Origin: Caballeronia sp031450805
Lineage (GTDB): Bacteria; Pseudomonadota; Gammaproteobacteria; Burkholderiales; Burkholderiaceae
NCBI RefSeq assembly: GCF_031450805.1
Contig: NZ_JARTVY010000005.1
Location: 558,001-622,000 of the forward strand
Direction: 5' to 3'
Length of the DNA stretch: 64,000 bases
Below, piece by piece: positions 51,066-59,683 of this stretch. Position 1 is the stretch's first letter. Each line of letters opens with the position of its first letter. Made by a program: the position numbers and the translations under genes. Under the pieces are notes generated by a model. It had not been told where the DNA came from. It saw only the letters and a list, made by a program, of their open reading frames with translations, and searched no databases.

Positions 51066-52033
51066 TTCAGCGTGCCTAGCCAGGTGACGAGAGCCTGAAG
51101 GTCAGGAGGGGAAAGACGCGTTGCCGGCATCATGACGCCGGGCTTGTGCGCGGGGGGATCGACGATCCACGCGGACAGGTTCTTCGCATTGTTGACGAGC
51201 GTGCCGGCGGCAATCGTCTGCCGGCTCGCGAGATGCGTGAGGTCGGGTCCGAGCGAGCCGTTCGCAGGCGTGCCGCGCACCGTATGGCAACGGGCGCAGT
51301 CGTTGTTCAGGAAGACATCGCGTCCGTGACGCGCGAGCGCATCGGGGGGCACCGGCGCGGCCTGACGCTGGCGCGCGGCCCACGCTTCGTATTGCGCGGG
51401 GGGATCGGCGATGACCGAGAAGGCCATCAGCGCGTGCTCGTAGCCGCAGAATTCCGCGCATTGACCGCGATACGCCCCGGCGCGATCCGCACGAAACGCG
51501 ATGGTCGTGGGCTGGCCGGGAATCATGTCCTTCTTCCCGTGTAAATTAGGTACCCAGAATGTATGAATGACATCGCCGCCGACGAGCGATACCACGACCG
51601 GCCTTCCGACCGGCACGTGTAGTTCGTTCGCGAGGGTGAATCCTTCGGCGCCGCCCTCGGGCGCATAACGCGCCTGCCACCACCATTGATACCCCGTCAC
51701 TTCGACATGCAGCGCGTTATCGACCGGCAGGCGCGACAGCGCGCGATCCGTGACGACATCCGCCACGACGAGGCCGACGAGCAGGACCGCCGAGACGATC
51801 GTCCCCGCGATCACGGACCGGCTGATTCCCCGTTCGGGCCGTTCGTTGCCGCTCAGGTCCGCCGGCGTCGACTGCGTGCCGCGCGGCGCGCGTATCAGCG
51901 CGATCATGCAGGCAAGGAGCACCGCCGCGAACACGATGCAACAGACGGTAAGCGTGAGATGCCAAAGGTCGAGCACGCGGCTCGCCTGAATGCCCGCCGG
52001 ACTAAGCGCGCTCTGCATGGCTGCCGTATTCAT
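51062..52033 (-). CDS. ctaC: Cytochrome c oxidase subunit II with fused cytochrome c domain
   Basis: This 323-residue subunit takes electrons into the oxidase. Two N-terminal membrane helices (LWHLTLTVCCIVFAAVLLAC, SVIAGTIVSAVLLVGLVVAD) are followed by the cupredoxin domain with VTGYQWWWQARY. The Cu-A motif is CAEFCGYEHALM (residues about 205-216). The last 90 residues are a cytochrome c domain with CARCH and a MMPATRLS methionine segment, defining the caa3 type. The start at 52033 (MNTAAMQSALSPAGIQ) is the plausible one. The frame runs on upstream without family similarity. It is the first gene of the six-gene operon. Confidence 0.95.
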   Translation of the reverse strand: MNTAAMQSALSPAGIQASRVLDLWHLTLTVCCIVFAAVLLACMIALIRAPRGTQSTPADLSGNERPERGISRSVIAGTIVSAVLLVGLVVADVVTDRALSRLPVDNALHVEVTGYQWWWQARYAPEGGAEGFTLANELHVPVGRPVVVSLVGGDVIHTFWVPNLHGKKDMIPGQPTTIAFRADRAGAYRGQCAEFCGYEHALMAFSVIADPPAQYEAWAARQRQAAPVPPDALARHGRDVFLNNDCARCHTVRGTPANGSLGPDLTHLASRQTIAAGTLVNNAKNLSAWIVDPPAHKPGVMMPATRLSPPDLQALVTWLGTLK

Positions 52034-52202
52034 TAAACATTCGCGTTTTGGTTGTACGTCCAGCCTCGCGGGACGGTTCGAGGGCTGTAGAGCAATAGAC
52101 ATTCCATGGACGGGCTGCCCGTGGAGCGCGGCTTGCTCGACCGGTTTGGCTTGCAAGCGGCTTGCAAGCGCATCGCCAGCAACGTGAATGGGGTCGAACA
52201 GC

Positions 52203-52703
52203 ATGGATATCGCCAGACAAGTCGTTTCATTTCTCAGCTCCCGTGGCTTGATGCTTGCGACGGCCGAATCGTGCACGGCGGGCTATATCGCATCGCTGGT
52301 TTCGTCGGTGCCGGGAAGCGGAAGCTGCCTCGATGTGGGCTTCGTGACGTATTCGCCGACAGGCAAGGCGGGCTTTCTCGGCGTGCGCGAAGAAACCATG
52401 AAGCAGTACGGCCTGACGAGCGAGGAAGTCGCGCGCGAGATGTCGGAAGGTGCGCTCAGGCAGGAGGCGTGCTGCGCGAACGTTTCCGTATCGAATACGG
52501 GTGTCGCGGACGAGCCGCCGGGCGACGGTCCGCCAGCCGGCACGCAGTGCTTCGGATGGTCGTACAAACTGCGCGACGGGCAAGTCGTGACCTTCAGCGA
52601 GACGAAGGTTTTCGACGGCGACCGCAACGACGTGCGAAGCGCCGCCGCGCATTACGCGCTATCGCGCATCGAGCATTACTACGACCGTCTGCCGCGACAC
52701 TGA
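52203..52703 (+). CDS. CinA C-terminal (PncC)-like protein
   Basis: This 166-residue protein is of the nicotinamide-nucleotide amidohydrolase (CinA-C/PncC) fold. LMLATAESCTAGYIASLVSS carries the conserved ESCTAG with the catalytic serine. FVTYSPTGKAGFLGV and SNTGVADEPPGDGPPAGTQC follow in the normal order. PncC turns NMN into NaMN in pyridine nucleotide salvage. It lies 35 bp upstream of nadE, which uses the downstream product, so both are probably one NAD-recycling unit. Some stand-alone CinA-C proteins lack proven activity. Confidence 0.88.
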   Translation: MDIARQVVSFLSSRGLMLATAESCTAGYIASLVSSVPGSGSCLDVGFVTYSPTGKAGFLGVREETMKQYGLTSEEVAREMSEGALRQEACCANVSVSNTGVADEPPGDGPPAGTQCFGWSYKLRDGQVVTFSETKVFDGDRNDVRSAAAHYALSRIEHYYDRLPRH

Positions 52704-52738
52704 ACCCAGAGACTGAACGAACGCAACGGGAGGCGAGC

Positions 52739-53584
52739 ATGCAGGACAACGACGTCGATTTGCAGCAGTGGCAGCGGCAGGTCATCGAGGAACTGGGCGT
52801 GCGCGATCAGTTCGATGCCGACGGCGAACTCGAGCGGCGCGTCGCTTTTCTGGCGGACTACCTGAAGTCGAGCGGGCTTCGCACCTATGTGCTCGGAATC
52901 AGCGGCGGGGTGGACTCGTCGACGGCGGGGCGTCTTGCGCAACTGAGCGTCGAGCGCCTGCGCGCCGATGGATACGAGGCGCATTTCGTCGCGGTGCGGC
53001 TGCCGTACGGCACGCAGCGCGACGAAGACGACGCGCAGCTCGCGCTGCAGTTCATCCGTCCCGACGAGAGCTTCACCGTCAACGTCAAAGGTCCATCGGA
53101 CGAGATGCTCGCCGCGCTCAAGGCAGGCGGCGCGCAATACACCGACGATTTCCAGGAAGACTTCGTGCTCGGCAACATCAAGGCGCGCCAACGGATGATC
53201 GCGCAATTCGCGATGGCGGGCGCACGGCGCGGCGTGGTCATCGGCACCGATCACGCGGCCGAATCGCTGATGGGCTTCTTCACGAAGTACGGCGATGGCG
53301 GCGCGGACATCCTGCCTTTGTCGGGCCTGACGAAGCGCCGCGTGCGGGCGCTCGCGCGGGCGATGGGCGCGGAGGAACGTCTCGTGATGAAGGTGCCGAC
53401 GGCGGACCTCGAAACGCTCACGCCGCAGCGCCCGGACGAGGACAGTTACGGCATCTCGTATGAAAACATCGACGACTTTCTGGAAGGCAAGGAAGTCAGC
53501 ACCGAAGTGCTCACGACGATTCGCCGGTTCTATACGGCAACGCGTCACAAGCGGGCATTACCTGTCGAGCTTCCGCGCGACTGA
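52739..53584 (+). CDS. nadE: NH3-dependent NAD(+) synthetase
   Basis: This enzyme amidates nicotinate adenine dinucleotide to NAD with ATP. The 281-residue protein starts MQDNDVDLQQWQRQVIEELG, with GGAGG before the ATG. The PP-loop GISGGVDSSTAGRLAQ is near residues 48-63. GNIKARQRMIAQFAMAGARR and GTDHAAESLMGFFTKYGDGG are family motifs. PLSGLTKRRVRALARAMG and LTPQRPDEDSYGISYENID follow. No glutaminase domain is present, so it is the ammonia-using short type. Confidence 0.96.
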   Translation: MQDNDVDLQQWQRQVIEELGVRDQFDADGELERRVAFLADYLKSSGLRTYVLGISGGVDSSTAGRLAQLSVERLRADGYEAHFVAVRLPYGTQRDEDDAQLALQFIRPDESFTVNVKGPSDEMLAALKAGGAQYTDDFQEDFVLGNIKARQRMIAQFAMAGARRGVVIGTDHAAESLMGFFTKYGDGGADILPLSGLTKRRVRALARAMGAEERLVMKVPTADLETLTPQRPDEDSYGISYENIDDFLEGKEVSTEVLTTIRRFYTATRHKRALPVELPRD

Positions 53585-53666
53585 CGCTGGAATGCTGATT
53601 GCGAACCGTAAGCCGCACGATGGCTGCAAGCCTGTCTGAACCCACTCACTTTGCAATGGAGGCAAC

Positions 53667-54164
53667 ATGGCATCGAAAACTTTGCAGGACCTCTTCATTC
53701 ATTCGCTATCGGATGTGTACAGCGCGGAGAAGCAACTGACGAAGGCGCTGCCGAAGCTTGCGCGCGCCACCTCGAACGAGCTGCTCAAGCAGGCGTTCCA
53801 GCAGCATCTCGAAGAAACGAATGGTCAGATCGAACGGATCGACAAGGTTGTCGAGCTGACCGGCTTCAAGCTCAAGCGCATCAAGTGCGTGGCGATGGAA
53901 GGGCTCGTCGAGGAAGGCCAGGAGCAGATCGAGGATTTCGAACAAGGCCCGATCCGCGATGCCGCCTTGATCGGCGCGGCGCAAAAGGTCGAGCACTACG
54001 AGATCGCAACGTACGGCACGCTCGCCACGCTCGCAAAGCAGCTCGGCCAGGAAGAGGCGATGAACCTTCTGCTCGAAACGCTGCAAGAAGAAAAGTCCAC
54101 CGATGAAAAGCTCACGGAACTCGCAAAGGCGCAACTCGCCGAACAGACCAAGACCGCGGGCTGA
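53667..54164 (+). CDS. Ferritin-like DUF892 (YciF-type) protein
   Basis: This is a 165-residue four-helix protein of the DUF892/YciE-YciF family, related to ferritin-like di-iron proteins and often stress-induced. It starts MASKTLQDLFIHSLSDVYSA with GGAGG upstream. EKQLTKALPKLARATSNELL and the paired motif EHYEIATYGTLATLAKQLG carry the expected Glu/His metal ligands. A shorter relative is at 60837. It ends at a strong terminator. Confidence 0.93.
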   Translation: MASKTLQDLFIHSLSDVYSAEKQLTKALPKLARATSNELLKQAFQQHLEETNGQIERIDKVVELTGFKLKRIKCVAMEGLVEEGQEQIEDFEQGPIRDAALIGAAQKVEHYEIATYGTLATLAKQLGQEEAMNLLLETLQEEKSTDEKLTELAKAQLAEQTKTAG

Positions 54165-54190
54165 TCTCCCGATGGTCGAATAGCCGAACG

Positions 54191-54217
54191 ACGCGCCGCA
54201 TCGCCGGCGCGTTTTTT
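54191..54217 (+). terminator. Rho-independent terminator after the DUF892 gene
   Basis: ACGCGCCG (54191-54198) pairs with CGGCGCGT (54205-54212) around a six-base loop and runs into six T. It lies 27 bp after the stop codon. Confidence 0.88.
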
Positions 54218-54299
54218 ATGGACGATCGAAGGCCGTTAGAAAGGGAATATCCCTTGCTTTCGCGTGTAGAAACATAACCCACAACGCGCGAGGCATGAC

Positions 54300-56618
54300 A
54301 TGGCCGAGTCAGACAATGGCGCCCGCAAGAGCGAGGCGTATCCCTTTTCGTCGGGCGGCTGGGGCTCGCTCAAGGCAGTGGCGAGCGTGCTTGCTCAAGA
54401 GAAAGTCCCGCTCAAGGACGCGACCGTACTGCTCAAGCAGAACAAGCCGGATGGCTTTCAGTGCGTGAGCTGTTCGTGGGCCAAGCCGGCCGATCCCCAT
54501 GTATTCGAGTTCTGCGAAAGCGGGGCAAAGGCGACCGCCTGGGACCTGACCGCGAAGCGCATGACGCCGCAGTTCTTCGAGTTGCATACGGTCTCGCAAC
54601 TTCGCGCATGGCACGACCATGACCTCGAAGAAGCAGGACGCATCACGGCGCCGTTGCGCTATGACCCGGCTACCGACAAGTACGTGAGCGTCAGCTGGGA
54701 AGAAGCCTTCGAGGACATCGGCCGGGAGCTGCGCGGCTTCGATCCCAATAGCGTCGTGTTCTATGCATCGGGACGCGCATCGCTCGAAACGTCCTACATG
54801 TTCCAGCTCTTCGCGCGCATGTACGGCACCAACAATCTTCCCGACAGCTCGAACATGTGCCACGAGAGCACGAGCGTCGGGCTCAAGGCAGCGATCGGCG
54901 TGGGCGTCGGCACCATCACGCTCGACGACTTCGAGAAGACCGATCTCATGTTCTTCTTCGGGCAGAACGTCGGCACCAACAGCCCGCGGATGCTGCATCA
55001 ACTGCAGGAGGCCCGCAAGCGCGATGTGCCGATCATCACGTTCAATCCGCTGCGCGAGCCGGGCTTGCTGCAGTTCGTGAACCCGCAGTCGCCCGTGGAA
55101 ATGATGACGCCCGCGCATACGGTCATCAGCACGCAATATCATCAGGTGAAGGCGGGCGGGGATACGGCGGCGCTGCTCGGCATCTGCAAGTCCGTCATTC
55201 ATGCGGACGACCGCGCGAAAGCGAGCGGCGAGCCGCGCATTCTCGATGTCGCGTTCATCGAAGAACATACCGTGGGCTTCGAAGCGTTCGCCGACTATGT
55301 GCGCGCCGCATCGTGGGACGACATCGAGCGCTTGTCCGGCCTCTCTCGCGCCGACCTCGAAGCCGCCGCCGACGAATACATGCGTGCTAACGCCGTCATC
55401 GCGCATTACGGCATGGGCATCACGCAGCACCGGGAAGGCGTGCAGAACGTGCGCATGCTGTGCAATCTGCTCTTCTTGCGCGGCAATGTGGGCAAGCCGG
55501 GCGGGGGGCCGTCGCCGGTGCGCGGTCATTCGAACGTGCAGGGACAACGCACCGTCGGCATCACCGAGAAACCGGAGCTCGCGCCGCTCGACAAGCTCGC
55601 GAGCCAGTTCAGTTTCGAACCGCCGCGCGAGAAGGGCATGAATATCGTCGAGGCATTCGAGGCGATGCTCGACGGCAAGGTGAACGCGGTCATCAACCTC
55701 GGCGGCAATCTGGTGCGCTCGGTGCCGGACCGCCTGCGCATCGAGCCGGCGTGGCGCGATCTGAAGCTCACCGTGAACGTCGCGACGAAGCTCAACCGCA
55801 GTCATCTCGTGCACGGAAAGAAGTCGTATATCCTGCCGTGCCTGAGCCGCATTGAAATCGATACGCAGGCAAGCGGCGCGCAGGCGGTGTCGATGGAAGA
55901 CAGCACGGGCTGCATTCACGGTTCGCGCGGCATGGCCGAGCCGGCATCGGCGGATGTGCGTTCCGAGCCGTATATCGTCGCGGGGCTGGCGAAGCACACG
56001 CTCGGCGAGCGCTCAACCGTCGACTGGGATCGCTGGGTCGGCGACTATGCGCTCGTGCGCGACGAGATCGCGAAGACCTATCCGGAGACGTTCCACGAAT
56101 TCAACGAACGCATGTGGACGCCCGGCGGCTTTCCCCGCGATCTGCCCGCGCGCGAGCGCAAGTGGAAGACGAAGAGCGGCAAGGCGGAGTTCTTCGTGCC
56201 GGAATCCATCGGCGAAGATCCGGACATGCCCGAGCGCGATGAGCAGGCGCTGCGGCTCATGACGCTTCGCAGCGACAGTCAGTTCAACACGACGATCTAT
56301 AACCTCGACGACCGCTTTCGCGGCATCAGCAACGACCGCATGGTGCTTCTGATGTCCGAAGCCGACATGCAAAGCCACGGTCTCAGGAAGGATGATCGCG
56401 TGACCTTGCAGACCATCGCCGATGACGGGTTCGAGCGCCGCGTCGCGGGCTTGCGCATCCAGCCGTATGACATACCGGCCGGCTGCATCGGCGGCTATTA
56501 CCCGGAATGCAATCCGCTTCTGCCGCTATGGCACCACGCGAAGGAAAGCAAGGTGCCGGCGGCGAAGTCCATTCCGGTGCATATCGTCGAAGTGAACGGG
56601 ACGCCGCGCGCGGCATGA
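54300..56618 (+). CDS. FdhF/YdeP-type molybdopterin oxidoreductase (second copy)
   Basis: This 772-residue enzyme has the same family layout as the 17179-19596 gene: FQCVSCSWAKPADPHVFEFC (two spaced cysteines then a third), SNMCHESTSVGLKAAIGVGV, and GQNVGTNSPRML. Later come MTPAHTVISTQYHQVKAGGD and RGHSNVQGQRTVGITEKPEL. Identity between the two is clear by eye but divergent, so they are old paralogues. No signal peptide is visible. It is transcribed alone, with its own upstream region and no hairpin over the start. YdeP-type enzymes are associated with acid or oxidative stress; the substrate is unknown. Confidence 0.93.
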   Translation: MAESDNGARKSEAYPFSSGGWGSLKAVASVLAQEKVPLKDATVLLKQNKPDGFQCVSCSWAKPADPHVFEFCESGAKATAWDLTAKRMTPQFFELHTVSQLRAWHDHDLEEAGRITAPLRYDPATDKYVSVSWEEAFEDIGRELRGFDPNSVVFYASGRASLETSYMFQLFARMYGTNNLPDSSNMCHESTSVGLKAAIGVGVGTITLDDFEKTDLMFFFGQNVGTNSPRMLHQLQEARKRDVPIITFNPLREPGLLQFVNPQSPVEMMTPAHTVISTQYHQVKAGGDTAALLGICKSVIHADDRAKASGEPRILDVAFIEEHTVGFEAFADYVRAASWDDIERLSGLSRADLEAAADEYMRANAVIAHYGMGITQHREGVQNVRMLCNLLFLRGNVGKPGGGPSPVRGHSNVQGQRTVGITEKPELAPLDKLASQFSFEPPREKGMNIVEAFEAMLDGKVNAVINLGGNLVRSVPDRLRIEPAWRDLKLTVNVATKLNRSHLVHGKKSYILPCLSRIEIDTQASGAQAVSMEDSTGCIHGSRGMAEPASADVRSEPYIVAGLAKHTLGERSTVDWDRWVGDYALVRDEIAKTYPETFHEFNERMWTPGGFPRDLPARERKWKTKSGKAEFFVPESIGEDPDMPERDEQALRLMTLRSDSQFNTTIYNLDDRFRGISNDRMVLLMSEADMQSHGLRKDDRVTLQTIADDGFERRVAGLRIQPYDIPAGCIGGYYPECNPLLPLWHHAKESKVPAAKSIPVHIVEVNGTPRAA

Positions 56619-56648
56619 CGCAGGCGCGGCGTCGTGGGGCGTGACGCT

Positions 56649-57239
56649 TTACGCGTAATGCTTCATGCGCCGCGATGCCGAAGGCTTGAGGCAATGCGCG
56701 ATGGCAAGCGCGCCGAGCGACATCACCGCGAGCGATGCGAGCGGGAACGTGCCCATCGTGTTCGCCGCGATCGCCGCAGGCCGCTTCTGCCCGACGAGCT
56801 GCATCCTTCGCATCGTCATGCGCGCCCCGAGCTCGGAAAGCCGCGATGCCAGTGCGCGTTCGGCGGTCGGCAGGAGCACGGTCTCTTCGTCCGCGACATG
56901 ATGAATCGTTTCGCGCATGAGTTGCATGAAGCGTGCGTCGTACGCGGCGTCGTCGGGGCCCATCGCTCGCAGCTTCGCGATGTCCTCGCGCATCTTGTCG
57001 TGCTCGGGCTTGCTCTTCGCGAGGGTGTCGTCGCCGGGCAAGGCTTCGGCCAGTGCGGGATAGAAGATCTCTTCTTCGAGCTGCGCATGAATTTCCAGCG
57101 CCGTGCAGGCAAGTTCGACGATGGCGCGCTTTCTCCACCACGGACTATCCGCATGATAACGATGAAAGGCGGCCATGACGTGCGTGTGATCCATGCGGAT
57201 CATCGTCGTGATGGAGGGCGAGACGGATTGCATATCCAC
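56649..57239 (-). CDS. Hemerythrin-domain protein with C-terminal membrane helix
   Basis: This 196-residue protein has an N-terminal hemerythrin HHE domain that should bind a di-iron centre and sense or store O2 or NO. Ligand candidates are His18, His51 with Glu55 (HAQLEEE), His80, and His114 with Glu118 (HHVADEE). A single hydrophobic helix near the C-terminus (TFPLASLAVMSLGALAIAH) suggests attachment to the inner membrane. The start is taken as GTG at 57239, five bases after AAGGAG. An ATG two codons later is also possible. Confidence 0.9.
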   Translation of the reverse strand: MDMQSVSPSITTMIRMDHTHVMAAFHRYHADSPWWRKRAIVELACTALEIHAQLEEEIFYPALAEALPGDDTLAKSKPEHDKMREDIAKLRAMGPDDAAYDARFMQLMRETIHHVADEETVLLPTAERALASRLSELGARMTMRRMQLVGQKRPAAIAANTMGTFPLASLAVMSLGALAIAHCLKPSASRRMKHYA

Positions 57240-57286
57240 GGTGACTCCTTCGCTCGGTAGTGGGGATGTATCGATTCTTATGAACG

Positions 57287-57913
57287 TCAGGCGCCCTGGG
57301 CTTCCTTGAACTGCGGATGCGTGTAGGGCAACAGCGCATCCGGCGCGCGCATGTCGCGCGGCGTTTCGAAGGTGCGCAACGCTTCGCCGCGCATCGCGTC
57401 CGGCGCGCGCGGAAAGCCGCTGCGGTTCCGATACATCGAGACATAGCGTTGCGTACGGACGTGCGACTCTTCGTCGTCGGCGTTCGATAGCGACAACGCC
57501 GTGTGCACGTCGAGCGCCGCGATGCCCGCGACATTGACGATCGCGCCGAGCGCATGCGTGCGGCTGTCATCGCGTCTCATGTCGGATGCGGCAGCGAGCG
57601 TGGCGAGATCGAGCACATCGCCGCCGACGCGCGCCCACAGATAAGGCGCAGGATTGCGCGACATCAGAATGCCGACGCCGCACGCAATTTCCCGCAGTCC
57701 GTAAAGACGCATGAGCGCGGAGTTCGTGCGCACGCCGGCCGCGCGTGCAACGGCGTTCGGCGCGAGCAATTGCGCAGCGCCGAGGGCGAGACTGAACCAG
57801 CCGAGCCCGCGCGCGATCGACGCCGGTTTGCTGCGCGACGTGCTTTGTGCGGTGCGTTGTGTGGTGCGCTCTTTGGGCCGGGACTTCGGAAACGGATACG
57901 GGGCGTCGCTCAT
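57287..57913 (-). CDS. Membrane protein with DUF4267-like helices
   Basis: This 208-residue protein starts MSDAPYPFPKSRPKERTTQR, a basic Ser/Thr-rich tail. Small hydrophobic helices follow (GLGWFSLALGAAQLLAPNAV, LREIACGVGILMS, THALGAIVNVAGIAALDVHT). The GLGWFSLALGAAQL pattern resembles the N-terminal membrane part seen in some Burkholderia proteins annotated as cyclase/dehydrase, without that soluble domain here. The last 60 residues are hydrophilic. It precedes the hemerythrin gene by 47 bp on the same strand and may be co-expressed. Function unknown. Confidence 0.65.
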   Translation of the reverse strand: MSDAPYPFPKSRPKERTTQRTAQSTSRSKPASIARGLGWFSLALGAAQLLAPNAVARAAGVRTNSALMRLYGLREIACGVGILMSRNPAPYLWARVGGDVLDLATLAAASDMRRDDSRTHALGAIVNVAGIAALDVHTALSLSNADDEESHVRTQRYVSMYRNRSGFPRAPDAMRGEALRTFETPRDMRAPDALLPYTHPQFKEAQGA

Positions 57914-58056
57914 GGATTCACCTCTTTGCGGGGAAGGCGGAGACGTGATCATCCAAAGCAAAGGGCGTTCCGCTTCGTGCTGGGGAATGCGCGGCAAGGT
58001 ATGCGTCCTGCTTGCCGGGCCGGATCGACCCGATGCATTCATGGAGGCAATACACG

Positions 58057-59286
58057 ATGGCAACACAAAGGCAGCGACTCGGCGGCTGGCTTCCGGAGAA
58101 GGAAGAGCAGGTTGCGCAGTTCCGGAAGCAGTTTGCCGCTCAAGCCAGGGAGCGCGCCGCGACGGCCATGACGAGCAGCGTCATCGACGAGTTCGCATCG
58201 TTCATACGCGAAGATCCGGTGATCCGCATGAACTTCGCGCGCGCGATCGATGAAGCGCTCGCAGAAGGGTTCGAGCTGGGTTACGCGAATATCGACGAAT
58301 GCCTGCAAATGCTCGATGCAATCCTCACCTACGCGCCGCCGTTCAGCGAGTCGAGCCTCATCCACTGTCCCGTCAACGCGATACTCGACTGGCCGATGGT
58401 CATGCCATCGGGCTATGCGCTCTTTCGCGATCCCGCGTTCAACAGGCACATGAAGCGCGTGCTGAACGTGTGGTCCGGCTATCTGAGCGGTCCGTATTCG
58501 CGCGTGCATCTGAACACGGACGCGCCGAACGGCTGGTTCAGTCCGGAAGCGGACAGCAAGATCGGCTTGTCGCAGTTTCTATGCGATCCGGAGAAGCCGT
58601 ACTGGGGCTTCTCTTCGTGGAATCACTTCTTCACGCGCGAGTTCAGGCCGGGAGCGCGGCCCGTCGCGCAGCCGGCGAACGACAAGATCATCGTCAGTGC
58701 CTGCGAGGCCTCGCCGTATAACATCAAGCACGATGTGAGGCTCAAAGACGAATTCTGGATCAAGTCGCAGCCGTATTCGCTGAAGGAGATTTTCACGGCG
58801 AAGGAAACGGCGCTCGCGGAACGTTTCGTCGGCGGCTCCATCTACCAGGCGTTCTTGAGCGCGTTCTACTACCATCGCTGGCACGCGCCGGTCAGCGGGA
58901 CCGTCGTAAAAGCGTATCTGGTGGATGGCACGTATTACTCGGACGCGGAATCGGAAGGCGAAGACCCCGGCGGCCTCAACGATTCGCAAGGCTATATCAG
59001 CGCGGTCGCGGCGCGTGCGGTCATCGTCATCCAGTGCGACGATCCGGCCATCGGCGAAGTGGGGTGCGTGTTCATCGGCATGGCGGAAGTGTCGTCATGC
59101 ATGATCGAGGCGCTGCCGGGACAACGCGTGCGGAAGGGGGATGAGCTGGGTTACTTCCAGTACGGCGGTTCATCCATGTGCCTTATTTTCAGGCCCGGCG
59201 TGATCGACAGCTTCGTCGTGCAGCCGCCGTTCAGCAAGGACGAATCACCGGTGAAGGTCAACGCGCATCTGGCGACGGCGCGCTGA
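58057..59286 (+). CDS. Phosphatidylserine decarboxylase-like protein
   Basis: This 409-residue protein has an N-terminal helical PSD-associated domain (MATQRQRLGGWLPEKEEQVA and on), then a PSD-type catalytic domain. GFSSWNHFFTREFRPGARPV is the typical entry motif, and HRWHAPVSGTVVKAYLVDGT carries the conserved His. The self-cleavage site near the C-terminus reads QYGGSSMCLIF, where the serine after Gly-Gly would become the pyruvoyl group. Such non-housekeeping relatives may act on other amino acids or lipids, as in natural-product pathways. GGAGG precedes the ATG at 58057. The substrate is uncertain. Confidence 0.87.
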   Translation: MATQRQRLGGWLPEKEEQVAQFRKQFAAQARERAATAMTSSVIDEFASFIREDPVIRMNFARAIDEALAEGFELGYANIDECLQMLDAILTYAPPFSESSLIHCPVNAILDWPMVMPSGYALFRDPAFNRHMKRVLNVWSGYLSGPYSRVHLNTDAPNGWFSPEADSKIGLSQFLCDPEKPYWGFSSWNHFFTREFRPGARPVAQPANDKIIVSACEASPYNIKHDVRLKDEFWIKSQPYSLKEIFTAKETALAERFVGGSIYQAFLSAFYYHRWHAPVSGTVVKAYLVDGTYYSDAESEGEDPGGLNDSQGYISAVAARAVIVIQCDDPAIGEVGCVFIGMAEVSSCMIEALPGQRVRKGDELGYFQYGGSSMCLIFRPGVIDSFVVQPPFSKDESPVKVNAHLATAR

Positions 59287-59295
59287 AGAAGTCGA

Positions 59296-59336
59296 GCGCC
59301 GCGCGTTTTTTTCGAAGCAAGTAAAACGCGCGGCGC
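59296..59336. terminator. Perfect 14-bp inverted repeat between convergent genes
   Basis: GCGCCGCGCGTTTT (59296-59309) and AAAACGCGCGGCGC (59323-59336) are exact reverse complements around a 13-base loop. They lie between the PSD-like gene and the converging DUF378 gene. It likely serves as a two-way 3' end, though the T-tract falls inside the hairpin instead of after it. Confidence 0.6.
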
Positions 59337-59341
59337 CGCCA

Positions 59342-59596
59342 TCAGCGATGGGCAAGACCATGCTCGCGCGCCGGCATGAACGCCCGGACGAGTGAGTAGA
59401 TGCCTGCGAGTCCAACGAGGATATAAACGATACGCGCTCCCGGCGATCCCGCGCCGAAAATGGCGGCGACGAGATCGAAGTTCAGGAGACCCACGAGGCC
59501 CCAGTTCAGCGCGCCGATGATGACGAGCGCACCGGCGATCCAGTCGACCGGGCTGCGGCGAACCGCGACGGTCCCATTCGATGAAACAGTTGGCAT
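59342..59596 (-). CDS. DUF378 family membrane protein
   Basis: This 84-residue protein has two membrane helices: DWIAGALVIIGALNWGLVGL, then RIVYILVGLAGIYSLVRAFM. The IGALNWGLVGL motif is diagnostic of DUF378. The start at 59596 (MPTVSSNGTVAV) gives the usual short N-terminus. Function unknown. Confidence 0.9.
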   Translation of the reverse strand: MPTVSSNGTVAVRRSPVDWIAGALVIIGALNWGLVGLLNFDLVAAIFGAGSPGARIVYILVGLAGIYSLVRAFMPAREHGLAHR

Positions 59597-59683
59597 GACT
59601 AAACTCCGTATAGACGATTGTTGAACAGCTTCCACATGGCCGATGCCGCTTGTTGAAGCAGCATCGACCTTCGAACGACTACC

